Source: Ricinus communis
Taxonomy: Eukaryota; Streptophyta; Magnoliopsida; Malpighiales; Euphorbiaceae
DNA: 64,000 bases
Direction: 5' to 3'
Assembly: GCF_019578655.1 (NCBI RefSeq)
Contig: NC_063259.1
Coordinates: 18,876,489 to 18,940,488, forward strand
Part shown: piece after piece, positions 45,113 through 57,398 of the stretch
Position numbering within the stretch: the first letter of the stretch is position 1
How the letters are laid out: every line of letters starts with the position of its first letter
The notes under the pieces: generated by a model
Seen by the model: the letters and a program-made list of their open reading frames with translations, nothing else
Told to the model about the DNA's origin: nothing
Databases searched by the model: none
Made by a program: the position numbers and the translations under genes

Positions 45113-45419
45113 AGATTACGCTTCCTTTTAGATCCCAATAATTTTTTGCTTAAGACTTTGAGTTTTATTTTTCCTTTTAGTTACTGCGTAAAATGATAAA
45201 TAAACATTTATATGTTTGATAACAGTTCTAAACAACTTTATTCATTTAGTAAAAGCCCAGATGGGTACATTTTAATTTCTCGCGATATAACCCCAGTCAT
45301 CAGCCACTCTTTTCAGATTTTCTAGCTGATTATTTTCTCTCTTTTATCCTAACTTTTGCCTCACTAGCCTTTTAAGGTTTTCCGATCATCAGGCTATTTT
45401 TTCTATCATTCCCATTTTT

Positions 45420-45904
45420 ATTATCTTGCATACATAGTATTTCTTGAGACGATCTATGTTGATTGGCTCAATGAACTTGTTCCCCTTCAGGTTTGAGATC
45501 TTAGGAACACCTTTGGGTAGGATCTTTTTTACCAAGTACGGACCTTCCTAGTTTGTCCTGAACTTCCCTCTCGGGTCAAATACAGTATGTCTTGTATGCT
45601 TCAATACTAGATAACCAGCTCTGATCTTTCCTAGCTTTACTTTCTTATTGAATGCCCTGGCTATCCGTTTCTAATACAACTGCATATAGTATAGGGCTTT
45701 CATCCTTTTCTCATAAAACCAAAGCCAATTATTGGTATCTTTGCTTGACCCACTAGTATTCCGGTATTCCAGCCTCTGATAAAACTCTCAAAGACTTCAA
45801 CTCTAACTCAAATGGCAAAATTGAATCAGTCCCATAAACCATAGAGTATGGTGTTTTCCCAGTCGATGTTCGCTCGGTTATCCAATATCCCCAAAGTGCA
45901 AAGG
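45420..45904 (-). pseudogene. integrase C-terminal part of E2
   Basis: Minus-strand counterpart of 20003-20470 of E1 (FIEPINIDRL-like end near 45440-45480, then the GTE and PVE region near 45790-45860). It is cut at 45904/45909 by the A- insertion; the core continues at 55835. Confidence 0.65.
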
Positions 45905-45909
45905 GTAAT
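45905..45909. repeat. target-site duplication of A-, left
   Basis: GTAAT, repeated exactly at 55830-55834. Removing the insert restores the integrase alignment with E1 at 20466. Confidence 0.9.
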
Positions 45910-45958
45910 TGATAGGCTAAATTGTGTTAGCTACAATCTAAGGCAGAATGACGAGACA
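45910..45958 (-). repeat. end of A- 3' LTR, separated by nested LTR
   Basis: TGATAGGCTAAATTGTGTTA through CTAAGGCAG equals the end of the other A- LTRs (54320 onward). The sequence resumes at 47172 with GTACCTATCGATG. Confidence 0.8.
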
Positions 45959-47171
45959 GCCCACACATATTATTGCGTGAGTTTCTAGCAATTATTGTGC
46001 TTTTATTCCTAGATCACCCGTAGCTTATGCTTGCATTCAGATTATCAAGATCCACAAGAGCCCGCGCTGCACACATCGAAGACGACCAGTCAGCCGTGGT
46101 CGACCATCACGGCCTGGACTCTAGCCATGACCAACCATCAACACTGGTCTCACAGTGGTTCGAGCACGGCCTCAGATCCACCACTGCCTCCAAGACTGCC
46201 TGCGGGTGGCCAAAGACGGGAGCACACGGCCATGGTGAAACCCTAGTCAGATCCATAGCCAAAGACGGCATGGACTCCCGCAGCACGACCAAAGACGGCC
46301 CTTCGACCATCGCTGCGTCGAGTTAAATATATAAGAAAAAATTTTTTCTCTTAAGGGGAGAGGAAGAAGACAGAGCCTCGAGGCTGGTCCGGCCGATAAG
46401 ATTGGAGTGCAGAGAGTTGCAATGAGAAGAATCCAGACCCAGAAAGGAACAAGAAGGAAGCATCAAGAGGCGCAGAGATCAATCAGTAGATCCAGATTTG
46501 AGTCGCCCATCCAACCCAGTGGCGGCATGACACGTTTTATCCTTCATCGCGATTGATTTCCAGATTTTAAACACGAACACGATTAACAGATTGATTTATC
46601 CATCGAATTTCACTACGCTGGCCGATACGATTGCTGACCGTTCCGGCCGGCCCCATCCTCCCTTGCCTCAGCATGATTACGTTCACGCACGTCGGTCGTG
46701 ACGCAGATAGTTTTCGAGATCTGCAACCGCTCATAACTGAATTCCTGAACACCGCACGCAACACACGCCATGACACACCAATGGACTGCACAGATACGAT
46801 TGTGCTTCACGCCACCTTGCATCAACGCCAGCAAGATTCCAACCTCAATATTGAGTTTGTGAACCGCCATCCCGAGAGAAACCCATCTGCCATTCACGGT
46901 CCACGGGCAGCACACCAGATCATCATCCTCATCTTTGTTTAATCAACCATTCTAGATCCCTCGGTTTGTCTCCGATTATCTCCACCCATCAATTACTTCG
47001 CATCTCCTTAGAACTCAGCCTGTAGTTATTAAAGCTTAACCCATCATTCATTTTAGGTTATAACAGCCATCCGAGCAACCCCGCTTTTCCTGAACACGAC
47101 TTGACATCCGCCATTACAGTGATCGAACGACAGCACCGCCCAGACATAGCCAACACGATTAGCACCCATCA
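45959..47171 (+). repeat. nested A-family LTR in opposite orientation
   Basis: Recognisable from TATTATTGCGT, AGCAATTATTGTGCTTTTAT, AGTTAAATATATAAGA and the end TAGCACCCATCA, all in plus orientation. It is 1213 bp, shortened by many small deletions, and unusually GC-rich for the family. It lies inside the minus-strand LTR 49 bp from its end. No clean 5-bp duplication. Confidence 0.7.
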
Positions 47172-48509
47172 AGTACCTATCGATGCGCCTAGCACCACAG
47201 CGAGTATCAAGGTCGATTCCTGAGAAAGTGAAAGCCCAGAGTTACTTCTTGTTCTTGCTATATTAACCTAAAATAAATGATGAATAATTTCTATACTAAC
47301 TAATAGCCACAAGCCAAGTTCTAAGGAGATGCAGAATGAATGGATAAATGAAATAACCAAGACAAGAAAGTAAACCCAAAGGAACCTAAACTAGCTGGTA
47401 ATCAAACAAAAGATAAAGGATTGATGAATCCAATTATGCTACCCGCGATGACTTAACTGAATTCGATTTCTCGAGATAACCGAATTCCTAAACCTAATAA
47501 CCTAAAGTTGGAAACTCTTCCTAACGATTGATTCTTAAATTAGCATTGCTTTAATCCGCCTCTATTAAGCTTTGTTAATTCTTAATCCGGCTAATTATCC
47601 TTACAACGTTCTTCTGTTCAAAATTCCGGTTGCCAAATGGATTTCAATCACATAAAGCAATCTAAACACCACAATTTACAAGAGGCCTCATGAATAATGC
47701 ATATCTTATTAATACTGGAAGTAAGAAGAATACAAAACTAACTCAGACAATCAGCGATAATATTGAAGCCAGCATGTAAAGAAATCCCAATGGTTTCGAT
47801 CACCGCTAAACATGTTCATGTTTAAAACAATCTAGGAAATCAATTACAATGAAAGAATAATGAAATAAAACATGTACTTTTCTCTCGGAGATTGGATGAG
47901 CGACTCAAATCTGGATTTGCACTTTGATTAGTCTTCAAATTGCCTCTTGAATTGCTCCATCTTGTTTTGCACTTCGGAACCTGTGCGGATTCAGATTCCT
48001 CCTGCAACTCTCTCTCGACTCAATACTGTGCCGAGGAACCGGCGCAAGGGCTCTATGTCACCCTTCCCCTCTTTCTCACCCTAAAAAATTCGTTTCTTTA
48101 TATATTTTGTTTCAAAGACTAGTGGTCAAGGCCGTCTTGGAACCGTGGATCTCACCAAGTAGGTTTCACCATTGCCCGGCCTGTGGCCTCGAAAACCGTG
48201 CCCAAACCATTATTTTGAAGACCAAGTTTGGATGGTTGGTCGCGGCCGAGTCCGTGCCGTGATGGTCAAGACGACCTTGACTGTGCCATGCTCAATGTGC
48301 AACGCGGAGCTCTTGTCTGATCTTGATGAATTCTCGTCCATTTGCACACGTGTTGATCTATAATTGCTTAAACACAGTTGACGGTCCTATAAATGCTCCT
48401 GAAATGCAAAAGAAGACAAAACACGGATGATCTGGGAGTAAAGGCACAATAATTGCTAAGAACATACGCAATAATATGCAACCAAATATGTGTAAAACTA
48501 TGCACATCA
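47172..48509 (-). repeat. 3' LTR of A-, main part
   Basis: Matches 54358-55829 with numerous single-base losses. Starts TGATGTGCATAG at 48509 on the minus strand. The complementary TATA box is near 48095-48105. Confidence 0.8.
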
Positions 48510-48526
48510 AATTACCCCACACTTAA
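48510..48526 (-). promoter_or_regulatory. polypurine tract of A-
   Basis: The complement reads TAAGTGTGGGGTAATT, same as in A+, immediately before the 3' LTR. Confidence 0.8.
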
Positions 48527-49290
48527 GCTATTGCTTGTCCTCAAGCAATTAATAACTCACCTCATAAAACTACAGTTAGCAATTCCTTACAGTTTATGCC
48601 CCTAGTCCACAACAGATAGTATCCGACACATCTCAAAGGATACTCAATCATAAATGAAATTGCAAATCATTAACAAAGAATGGAAATAATATTAATGCAT
48701 GAATAACTTAAACGACAACTCAATACAAACATCACGAACAAGTGCCTCACTGGGATCACTCAAGTCGCTCAAAGTGTATATTAGGTGAATAACAAATCCC
48801 TCAAAACAAATGCACAAGACCCGCTCACCATAAGCTTCCTCATAAATCATATCTTTGCTACTGTGAACGAGTAAATACCAAAATCAAAGGGTCTTTATCA
48901 AGGTTATAATGGGCCTAAGGTAAAGGTATAGAGATTTGGACAGAAGTGTGAAAATGTTGGAATTCGTGCAATAAACAATAGTATATGCTCAAAGGATGAA
49001 ATGCCTAAGATCACAAAAAGAATCATTCACTAAAATCCCTACTTCATAGAATAACGCTCGCAAATGCTCTAGATCCAATAAAGAGATAAATAATTAGAGA
49101 ATTTTGTTTATTATATATTTTTTTTCTTCTTCTTTTTTTCTTCTTTTTTTTTTTTTTTTTTTTAATAATGAACTAGCAGCTTATTAGCGACCGCTGCATA
49201 CAACTCGAATAAACATAAAGAATAACAAATACGAATTGGATCAAAGGGAGCATTTAAAATATCAAAAGATTTAGTGAATTTACCAACATA
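48527..49290 (-). other. conserved noncoding 3' region of A- (distal part)
   Basis: Minus-strand equivalent of 13890-14650 in A+. It contains the long T tract at 49113-49163 (complement of the A tract in A+). No gene seen. Confidence 0.6.
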
Positions 49291-50931
49291 TATCACGACC
49301 CACAGTGGGCCGTGGCCTGTGACTAGGGAATGGGTAGGCTTAAGGCCACCGAAACCCGTAGTAAGCTGACACTCACCGATTTAAACAAACCTCATCTCAA
49401 ATTAATATTATTAAAACCGGAAATTATCTTAATAGCTACATTCTACATAAATACTTGATGCCCGGAAAAACTAAGGCGAGACCCAAGGCTAAGAAAATTA
49501 CAACCGATATATTTACTATTACTACTGCGGAGAATCTAAGATTTACCAATTTACATACCAAATCAAATACATCACCCGATGATAAAGGAGTGAGTTCTTG
49601 AATAAGAGTCGGCGGGAGAACTAATGATCCGAATCCAGAAAACAGTAAAAATGAGGATCACACGGTCTAGAGTGAGTTAAAATCAAATAATCTAGGGACT
49701 ATTGCTTCTTCTCGGAAAACATAGATTATTCAAATCAATATATCAAACCATACTATAATCATACCCTACTATTTCCTTCACATAAAATATTAATCATTCG
49801 AATCAAAATATCAACCATGCACGTAAATACAAATCACATTATAATCAAATACCATAATAAATAAATAAATAAAAATATATATTTACTTTCACGGGACGAG
49901 TGGCTCGGTAGAACCCTAAACCCCAAATTCTAGTAGCCTTTCGGCTCTCTTAATCCAACAGTCCGGCGCCCCAGAGAGCAAGCTCGATCGGGGTCCTTAC
50001 CTCCGACTGAACACTTGAATTCCAAATAAGCCCGGAGAGCAAGCTCGATCGGGGACCTTAACTCCGGCAATCCATCCTCATTGGAGCTCGGAAAAGCCCA
50101 AAACGGCCACCACCATTATCTCTCTCCACCGGATCTTCCGCTCCCGGCCACCACAGGCCATGCCGCCGCCAAAGAAAGCTCGCCGGGGCCGATCGCCACC
50201 CACTCGTAGCCGCCAACAACGCGGAACGGGCTTGGCAGGCAGTAGGAACACGCGGGCCTGCAGGCCGCCACATCGCATTCTCGCCGCCTCACGCTTCTGC
50301 TGGAGCTGCCGCCGGCTTCGCTGCGCTCCGCGCCGGAGCCAGTTTATTCGTCCAGCGCCAGACGCCGCCTTCCTTCCCTTCTTCTTCGGCCATTGCCCTC
50401 TCTCTCTCTCTCCCGATCTCCTTTCTCTCTCCCTGATTCCATTTCTTTCAATATCGACATTAGGCCCCCGAACTTTTCCTTATTACAATTTGGTCCCTCA
50501 ACTTCCTTAATTACTTACAATTTCATCCTGCAGAATTCCAATTTGACCCCCAAACTTCTTTTAGCCTTTCAATTAAGCCCCTAGCTATTTAATTTGGGCC
50601 AAATCCGAATTATTGAAAATACACAATTACAAAAATACCCCTGACCGACATATTTATTGACAAAAATACCAAGCTCACAAATTTCCATTAAAACCCCATA
50701 AAAATAACATTATACTTTCAATCCTTATTCCAAAATAAATTTTCAATTTAGTCCTAACACACAATTAAATTAAATAATCAATTTTTCCAAAATTCTTTTA
50801 TAAACACATCCTTTACAATTCTACCATAATTTTCCAATATATAATTTTACTTATATAAATATGCATTTGGAAAAATTTTGAATAACCAAAATATAATCAT
50901 TAAATATATAAAAAAAATTCCGGGTGTTACA
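49291..50931 (-). repeat. solo LTR of a TGTAACACCCGG family
   Basis: On the minus strand it starts TGTAACACCCGGAATTTTTT and ends ACTGTGGGTCGTGATA, the end pattern of many plant Gypsy LTRs. It contains the TAGGGGCTTAATTGAAAGGC and GGGACCAAATTGTAATAAGG phrases common in such LTRs, and a GC-rich island at 50090-50350. A CT microsatellite is at 50398-50415. It is inserted in the A- noncoding region between bases adjacent in A+ (13894/13895). A clear 5-bp duplication is not visible. Open frames in the GC-rich island are not considered genes. Confidence 0.75.
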
Positions 50932-52000
50932 GCAACTGGCATTTTAATCCCACATAAAATTGAACAAATCACATAAAGAAATTCCAGCATAAGGGTAAAG
51001 GAAAGATAAATGTAAAGAATGGTATAATTGAATAGGTATAGATTATGAAGAAAAGGTTATGGCTCAAAACTGGCTAACTAATGGAAACATAAGGTGATAG
51101 GCTTTTAGTCAAATGTGGTGAATCCTAAATCGCCCAAATCATCTCATGGTATTCACAATATTCATGTAACTTCAACACACATTACAAAGCAAGTTCTAGA
51201 AGCAAAGTCAAGTACGATGCACACTCAAACAAGAAATATAAAGAGCATAAGTATAATGAATGCTCAATAGGCTCAAAATCTCACTTTGAGGTATGATATT
51301 AGGTGCAATTGGTTCACAACATCATTAATTGAATCATTACTTAAGAAACACATACATATGACATTATTAACATTCTAAGTTCAAATTCGACAATTCGAAA
51401 AACAATTAAATAACACCAGTTTAACCCGGTAGGGTTGATGTATAAAACACCATCAATTATTTTCCAAGGACAATGAACGACAAAAAAAAGTAACTACAAT
51501 TCTATAAATCAAGTCATCAATCAGCTCAAAAATAGCATACTAAAGTGCATAAAAACACAGTGTTCTAACATCCTAACAATACACAACACCTAGTGATAAC
51601 AATTTCAGATATATCTAAGAATCATATGAGAGAGTAGGATTATAAGGTTTACCCACAACCACCCCACACTTGAAAAACACACTGTCCTCAATGTAAAATG
51701 TTGTGGATACCCTGCATGGGATGCTCAACTAAGAGAACAAAGGCAATACAATCCAAGTGCATGACATGTATGAAAAATAAAGTAAATAAATGCAGAAAAA
51801 TAAAAAGATCTAGGGGACTGCCCTGATCGTCCATCGAGGCTGATGTTGTGGAAATTCAGTTCCTCCTCGGTAGAATTTGAAAATAATAAAATAAAGAAAT
51901 AAAACTGAAACTGAAATGAAAATTAAATAAAATATGAAAACTAAAACTAATAAAATGTTTCAAAACAAAAGGTTAAAATATTAGAAATTAAAGATAAAAA
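50932..52000 (-). other. conserved noncoding 3' region of A- (proximal part)
   Basis: Minus-strand equivalent of 12841-13890 in A+, including the stem CCGAGG / CCTCG near 51833-51873 and the ACAAGTTCTAGAAGC complement near 51197. No gene seen. Confidence 0.6.
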
Positions 52001-52850
52001 TTAGGGTGCCTCCCAAAAGCGCTTCTTTTTTATGTGATGAGTCTTCTTAGCTGGACTCATGGTGAAAGGCAAATGGGCGTGATCGACAACCATCCATCCT
52101 TCTTCCAAGCAAATGGCTTCAAGTATCCGCTTAGAAGGATAATCGTCAATTTCCTCTTCCCGACTATCAAGCAAGCTGTCAGTATGATGGGCAAAACTCA
52201 CTCCTTGTATAATTGCACGTAGTCATGATGCTCTAGGGGCTCTTCCAATTTGAAAGCTGAAGTTTCACCAATTGGAAGGATCGACGGTTGGGCAATTTCT
52301 TCAGGAACGTCGATGGTTTCCTCTAGTCCTTGGCTTGGTTCACTTGCTAGAAGAAACTTGAGTTCCTCCAAGACTTTCTCATTGGATAACTCGTGCTCAT
52401 CTTCCATCATCGAAGGGACTTGTGGAAAATCCACCAAAAATTCCTCTAACTGCAACTCAGCATCATCAACTGTACGTTCTTGTTGATAGTCTTTCAAAGA
52501 AATCATGTTCGCCTCTTCCTTTTCTAGTTCCATCTCCATGTTCAAGAAATCGTCCTGCACAGAAGCATCATCATCAAACATAGTAGATAAACTAGAAAAA
52601 TTCTCACCGAACGCAGTGGCGAGCTCAAGTGTTCCTCGGATTCAGTAGCGTTTGATGGAGTTCCCAATTGCTCTTCAGCTAGTAACTTGAAGATCAAGCC
52701 TACTTGATGCTCTATGTTCTTAATGGAGGCTTGTTGACTTTCAAATACCCTCTCTGTTTGTTGGAATCTATCATCAAGCCTTATAATGAACCTCATCATC
52801 AGCTCCTTCGACACTAACTCTTCATCTTGAGTTGAAGGTGCAAGATTAGG
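52001..52850 (-). pseudogene. post-gag acidic linker of A-
   Basis: Minus-strand frames: ELMMRFIIRLDDRFQQTERV and NIEHQVGLIFKLL (52814-52620); after a shift EFLVDFPQVPSMMEDEHEL, SNEKVLEELKFLLASEP and LPIGETSAFKLEEPLEHHDY (52581-52198); then DDYPSKRILEAICLEEGWMV and TMSPAKKTHH (52201-52001). Only a stop and about two shifts interrupt it, so it is better preserved than in A+. The segment lies where protease and pol would be in a complete element. No catalytic motif. Confidence 0.65.
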
Positions 52851-53222
52851 CTACTGATGTGGTTGCTGAGATTCTGGTGGTTCTGGGCCATCTAAGGTCC
52901 ATCCAAAGGGTGAATGAATGCTCCATTCTTGATTGTAGGTGCTTCCATACGAGTCATTTGGCCAACTTCCCATAGAATTCACCTGTTCATAGTTATAAGA
53001 ATAATGAGCAACATCACTATACAATGGACAATCATTACTCAAATGTAAACCACAACAAAATTCACAAAAGACTTGAGATGAAAGGATAGGAGTGGAGATT
53101 TGATCGGTAGCCCTGCAAAATGATTCCACTCGAGCTTCTAAAGATGCACGGGTATCCCAATTTTTAGCACTCTCTTGGTTCCTGATCCCATTTTCCAATG
53201 TGTCATACAAAGAGTTTAGCAT
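52851..53222 (-). CDS. gag C-terminal fragment of A-
   Basis: A 123-codon minus-strand frame nearly colinear with the A+ fragment: MLNSLYDTLENG, RASLEARVESFCRATDQIS, then the zinc knuckle CEFCCGLHLSNDC with all four ligands in C-X2-C-X3-H-X4-C spacing (residues about 51-63). The Tyr/Trp-rich tail and DGPEPPESQQPHQ end it. The start lies about 150 bp after the primer site. It would bind RNA if expressed; no gag core. Confidence 0.65.
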   Translation of the reverse strand: MLNSLYDTLENGIRNQESAKNWDTRASLEARVESFCRATDQISTPILSSQVFCEFCCGLHLSNDCPLYSDVAHYSYNYEQVNSMGSWPNDSYGSTYNQEWSIHSPFGWTLDGPEPPESQQPHQ

Positions 53223-53364
53223 TGAACCTCCTTATCATCCACTATCTGAATCATAAACTGAACTAAATAAATATGTACAAACAAAATAGAAATAAATATA
53301 AAAAATAAAAATAAAAAAATGGCTAAATTAACAAATAGCAAATTTCACTATAGTTTTCAAACAT

Positions 53365-53382
53365 TCCCCGGCAACGGCGCCA
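53365..53382 (-). promoter_or_regulatory. tRNA-Asp primer-binding site of A-
   Basis: TCCCCGGCAACGGCGCCA is the exact complement of the A+ primer site, 6 bp from the LTR beginning TGATAGG at 53389. Confidence 0.9.
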
Positions 53383-53388
53383 AAAACT

Positions 53389-54305
53389 TGATAGGCTAAA
53401 TTGTGTTAGCTACAATCTAAGGCAGTGTACCTATCGATGCAGTCTAGCACTAATGGCGAGTATCAAGGTCGTATTCCTCGGGAAAGTGAAAGCCCAGAGT
53501 TACTTCTTTGTTCTTTGTTATATTAAACTAAAATGAATGATGAATAATTTCTAAACTAACTAATAACTACAAGCTAAGTTCTAAGGGAGATGCAGGAATG
53601 AATGGATAAATGAAATAACCAAGACAAGAAAGCAAACCCAAAGGGAACCTAAACTAGTTGGTAATCAAACAAAAGATAAAGGATTAATGAATCCAATTAT
53701 GCTACCCATGGACGAATTCTTAACTGAATTCGATTTCTCTCTCGATAACCGAATTCCTAAACCTAATAACCTAAAGTTGGAATCTCTTCCTAACGATTGA
53801 TTCTTAAATTAGCATTAAGCTTTAATCCGCCTCTATTAAGCTTTGTTAATTCTTAATCCGGCTAGTTAATTATCCTTATCTCTAAGTGATTATTAACCAG
53901 TTCTTGCTATTCAAAATTCTAATTGCCAAATGGCCTTCTCAATCACACAAAGCAATCTAAACACCACAATTCACAACGTCTCATGAATAATGCTATGTTA
54001 TTAATACTGAAAGCAAGAAGAATATAAAACCAACTCAAACAATCCAACAATATAATATTAAGCCAACATAGTAAAGAAATCCCAATGGATTTAATCAGTC
54101 TAGCTAAACATATTCATGTTTAAAATAAACTATGAAATCAATTACAATGAAAGAATAATGAAAATAAAACATGTACACCCTTTTCTCTCGAATTGGATGA
54201 ACAGCTCCAAATTTGGATCTACATTTTGATTAATCTCCCAAATTGCCTCTTAAATTGCTCCACTACTATTCTGCACTCGGAACCTTGCGATTCCGCGATT
54301 CTTCC
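53389..54305 (-). repeat. partial extra LTR of A-
   Basis: About the last 915 bp of an A-family LTR, ending near GAACCTTGCGATTCCGCGAT, then fused to a primer-site stub CCAAAAACTT at 54311 that borders the full LTR. Confidence 0.85.
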
Positions 54306-54319
54306 CCCCACCAAAAACT

Positions 54320-55829
54320 TGATAGGCTAAATTGTGTTAGCTACAATCTAAGGCAGTGTACCTATCGATGCAGTCTAGCACTAATGGCGAGTATCAAGGT
54401 CGTATTCCTCGGGAAAGTGAAAGCCTAGAGTTACTTCTTTATTCTTTGTTATATTAACCGAAAATGAATGATGAATAATTTTTAAACTAACTAATAGCTA
54501 CAAGCTAAGTTCTAAGGGAGATGCAGGAATGAATGGATAAATGAAATAACCAAGACAAGAAAGCAAACCTAAAGGGAACCTAAACTAGTTGGTAATCAAA
54601 CAAAAGATAAAGGATTGATCAATCCAATTATGCTACCCGTAGACGAATTCTTAACTGAATTCAATTTCTCTCTCGATAACCGAATTCCTAAACCTAATAA
54701 CCTAAAGTTGGAATCTCTTCCTAACCATTGATTCTTAAATTAGCATTAAGCTTTAATCCGCCTCTATTAAGCTTTGTTAATTCTTAATCCGGCTAATTAA
54801 TTATCCTTATCTTTATGTGATTATTAACCAGTTCTTGCTATTCAAAATTCCAATTGCGAAATGGACTTCTCAATCACACAAAGCAATCTAAACACCACAA
54901 TTCACAACATTTCATGAATAATGCTATCTTATTAATACTGAAAGCTAGAAGAATACAAAACCAACTCAAACAATCCAACAATATAATATTAAGCCAACAT
55001 AGTAAAGAAATCCCAATGGATTTAATCAGTCTAGCTAAACATGTTCATGTTTAAAACAATCTAGGAAATCAATTACAATAAAAGAATAATGAAAATAAAA
55101 CATGTACACCCTCTTCTCTCGAATTGGATGAACAGCTCCAAATATGGATCTACACTTTGATTAATCTCCCAAATTGCCTCTTGAATTGCTCCACTACTGT
55201 TTTGCACTCGGAACCTTGCAATTCTGGGATTCTTCCTCTCTGCAACTCTCTCTTGCACTCAATACTGTGCAGAACCGAACCAACCACTAGGGCTCTATGT
55301 CACTCCTTCCCCCTCTTTCTCACCCTAAAAAAATTATTTTCCTTATATATTTTGTTTCAGCACGACCGTGATTAAGGCCGTGTTGGTTAGCACGGCCGGA
55401 GTCTAGGCCGTGCTGAAACTGTGGATCTCACCAAGTAGGTTTTCACTATGGCCGTGCCCCCGGCGATGCTGGCCACCACGGCCCATAGTGGAGGCTGTGG
55501 TGGCCTCAGAAACCGTGCCTAAACCATTATTTTGAATACCAAGTTTTGATGGTTGGTCACGGCTAGAGTCCATGCCGTGATGGTCAGCACGGCCTTGACT
55601 CAGGCCGTGCTCAATTTTTGCAACACGAGCTCTTATCCGATCTTGATGAATTCTTGTCCATTTCCACACGTATTGATCTATAATTGCTTAAACACCGATG
55701 ACGGTCCTATAAATGCTCCTGAAATGCAAAAGAAGACAAAACACAGGTGATTTGGGAATAAAAGCACAATAATTGCTAAGAACATACGCAATGATATGTA
55801 AGCAAATATGTGTAAAACTATGCACATCA
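54320..55829 (-). repeat. 5' LTR of A-
   Basis: 1510 bp, TGATGTGCATAG at 55829 to the complementary end at 54320. It contains the hairpin AGCACGGCC / GGCCGTGCT at 55585-55611 and a TATA box complement near 55342-55352. Followed on the right by GTAAT. Confidence 0.9.
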
Positions 55830-55834
55830 GTAAT

Positions 55835-56480
55835 CAAAATGACCAGTCCTTGTGATTCCACACCATCTTCGAAAGTGTTTTCTTTAGATTCTTATTGGCT
55901 GTTTCTACTGCTCCATTCACCTGAGGTCTATATAGAGAAGACCTGTGATGCTCGATCTTGTATTCTACTACCAGGTCTGCTGTCTTACCCATGAACTGTA
56001 CCATTTTATCTGTCACGATATGATGTGGGACCCCGTATCTGTAGATTAGGTTCCTTTCTATAAATCTGGCCATATGCCTTGCCCTACAGCGATGAATGAC
56101 TCGGCTTCGACCTATTTCGAGAAGTAGTCAATTGGTACGACTATGAACCTGTGACCATTCAGAGGAAGTTTTATTTTTCTGATGATGTCGATCCCTCAAA
56201 CTACAAAAGACTAAGGAGACATTAAGTTGTGTAGCTTAGTTGGGGGCACGTGATTTAAGTTAATGCACAACTAGCATTCACAGATTTCCTCACTAGCACT
56301 ATGTAATCTTTCTCCTTTGTTAACTAGTAATAACCTTGTTGCATGATCTTCCTAATTAACGCTATGCTGTTCATATGAGGCCTGCATACTCCTTTGTGCA
56401 TTTCCTTCATCACCACTTGTGCTTCTATTTTAGTCACACATCAAAGCTATACACTCGACACCATCCTTCTATATAAGACC
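55835..56480 (-). pseudogene. Tat/Ogre-like integrase core of E2
   Basis: Minus-strand continuation of the integrase split by A-. PHHIVTDKMVQF keeps the second catalytic Asp that E1 has lost, and YRPQVNGAVETANKNLKK has the Glu. The upstream part is shifted (KEMHKGVCRPHMN near 56380-56410; finger region decayed). Stops near 56074 and upstream. Confidence 0.8.
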
Positions 56481-57398
56481 CCCTCGTGGCTGGTATAGTT
56501 CCTGGCTTGAATCTGCAGCGCGTATCTTTACTTGGCAATCGCTTCTTCTAGATATTCCCTACTTTTTATGAACTTCTTCAGATGACAGAACTATGGCTTC
56601 CCTTCTGGTCCCATCTGAACTTGCATTATTTGATCCCTTTGATAATAAGGTATTCCTGATTTCACGATCACCAAAGGCTTCATTAAAACCCATGAGGGAT
56701 TGACCCGCATAGACGACAGAGTAGCTAGTGCATCCGCCATCTGATTCTCATCCCAATGCAAGTGTACGAAGGAAAACTTGGAGAAGTTGCACACTAAAGT
56801 CTTGAGATAGTTGACGTACAGCTACAATCTCTCTTCTTTTACTTCCCATTCCTTGAGGTCTTGTTGGATTACTAATATAGAGGCCTCGTAGACCATTAAA
56901 TGTTTAGCTCCTGCCACCATGGCCGCTTCTAATCCAAATAAACATGCTTTGTACTACACCATGTTACTAGTCACTTTAAAGTATAATCTCCTAGCTATTG
57001 GTAGAATCTCCCCTTATGGCACGATTAAAACTACCCCCAATCCTGCCGCTCTTGTGTTCACAGCTCCATTAAGGTACATTTTTCACTCCTAGATGTTGAT
57101 TGCCCCCAAATTCTCATCAAGAAATCCTAGATCCCTAGGGACATCTCATTCGATTGCATTTTGGGCTGCAAACTTAACTACAATTCTACGCTTGACTACT
57201 TTTTTAGTAATGTACTCAATGTCGAATTCTGTTAGGAGCGCCAACCATCTAGCTAGCTTCCTTATAAGGGATGGAGTTTCAAATTAGTACTTCAGAGGAT
57301 CTATTTTTGAAATTGCTTGCAACTTATAAGACTAAAAGTAGTGCCTTAACTTCCTTGTAGCCCATATCATGCCTAGGCATGTCTTTTCCATGAGGTAA
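56481..57398 (-). pseudogene. RNase H and RT end of E2
   Basis: Minus-strand: MEKTCLGMIWATRKLRHYF and LARWLALLTEFDIEYI (end of RT and connection, 57390-57200); LNGAVNTRAAGLGVV (RNase H start, 57060), AGAKHLMVYEASILVIQQDL (56920-56860) and FVHLHWDENQMADALATLSS (56770-56710). This is the Tat arrangement. Stops are scattered. The rest of RT and protease are missing because element C- borders at 57398. Confidence 0.75.

Larger units (their letters stand above)
45910..55829 (-). mobile_element. composite non-autonomous A-family element A-
   Basis: Minus-strand relative of A+ with the same 3.2-kb internal region once a solo LTR (49291-50931) is removed. Order along the minus strand: full LTR (55829-54320), primer-site stub, partial LTR (54305-53389), intact primer site, gag tail and linker, noncoding 3' domain, polypurine tract, 3' LTR (48509-45910) interrupted by an opposite-strand LTR. 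Flanked by GTAAT. No protease or pol. Confidence 0.85.

Noticed and set aside
46027..46942. Several overlapping frames of 67-103 codons in 46027-46942
   Set aside because: The region aligns as an LTR; frames are open because of its unusual GC-rich divergence.
50058..50510. Long open frames in the GC-rich part of the solo LTR (Arg/Pro/Ser-rich translations on both strands)
   Set aside because: Overlapping frames on both strands, biased composition and position inside an LTR indicate a GC island, not a gene.
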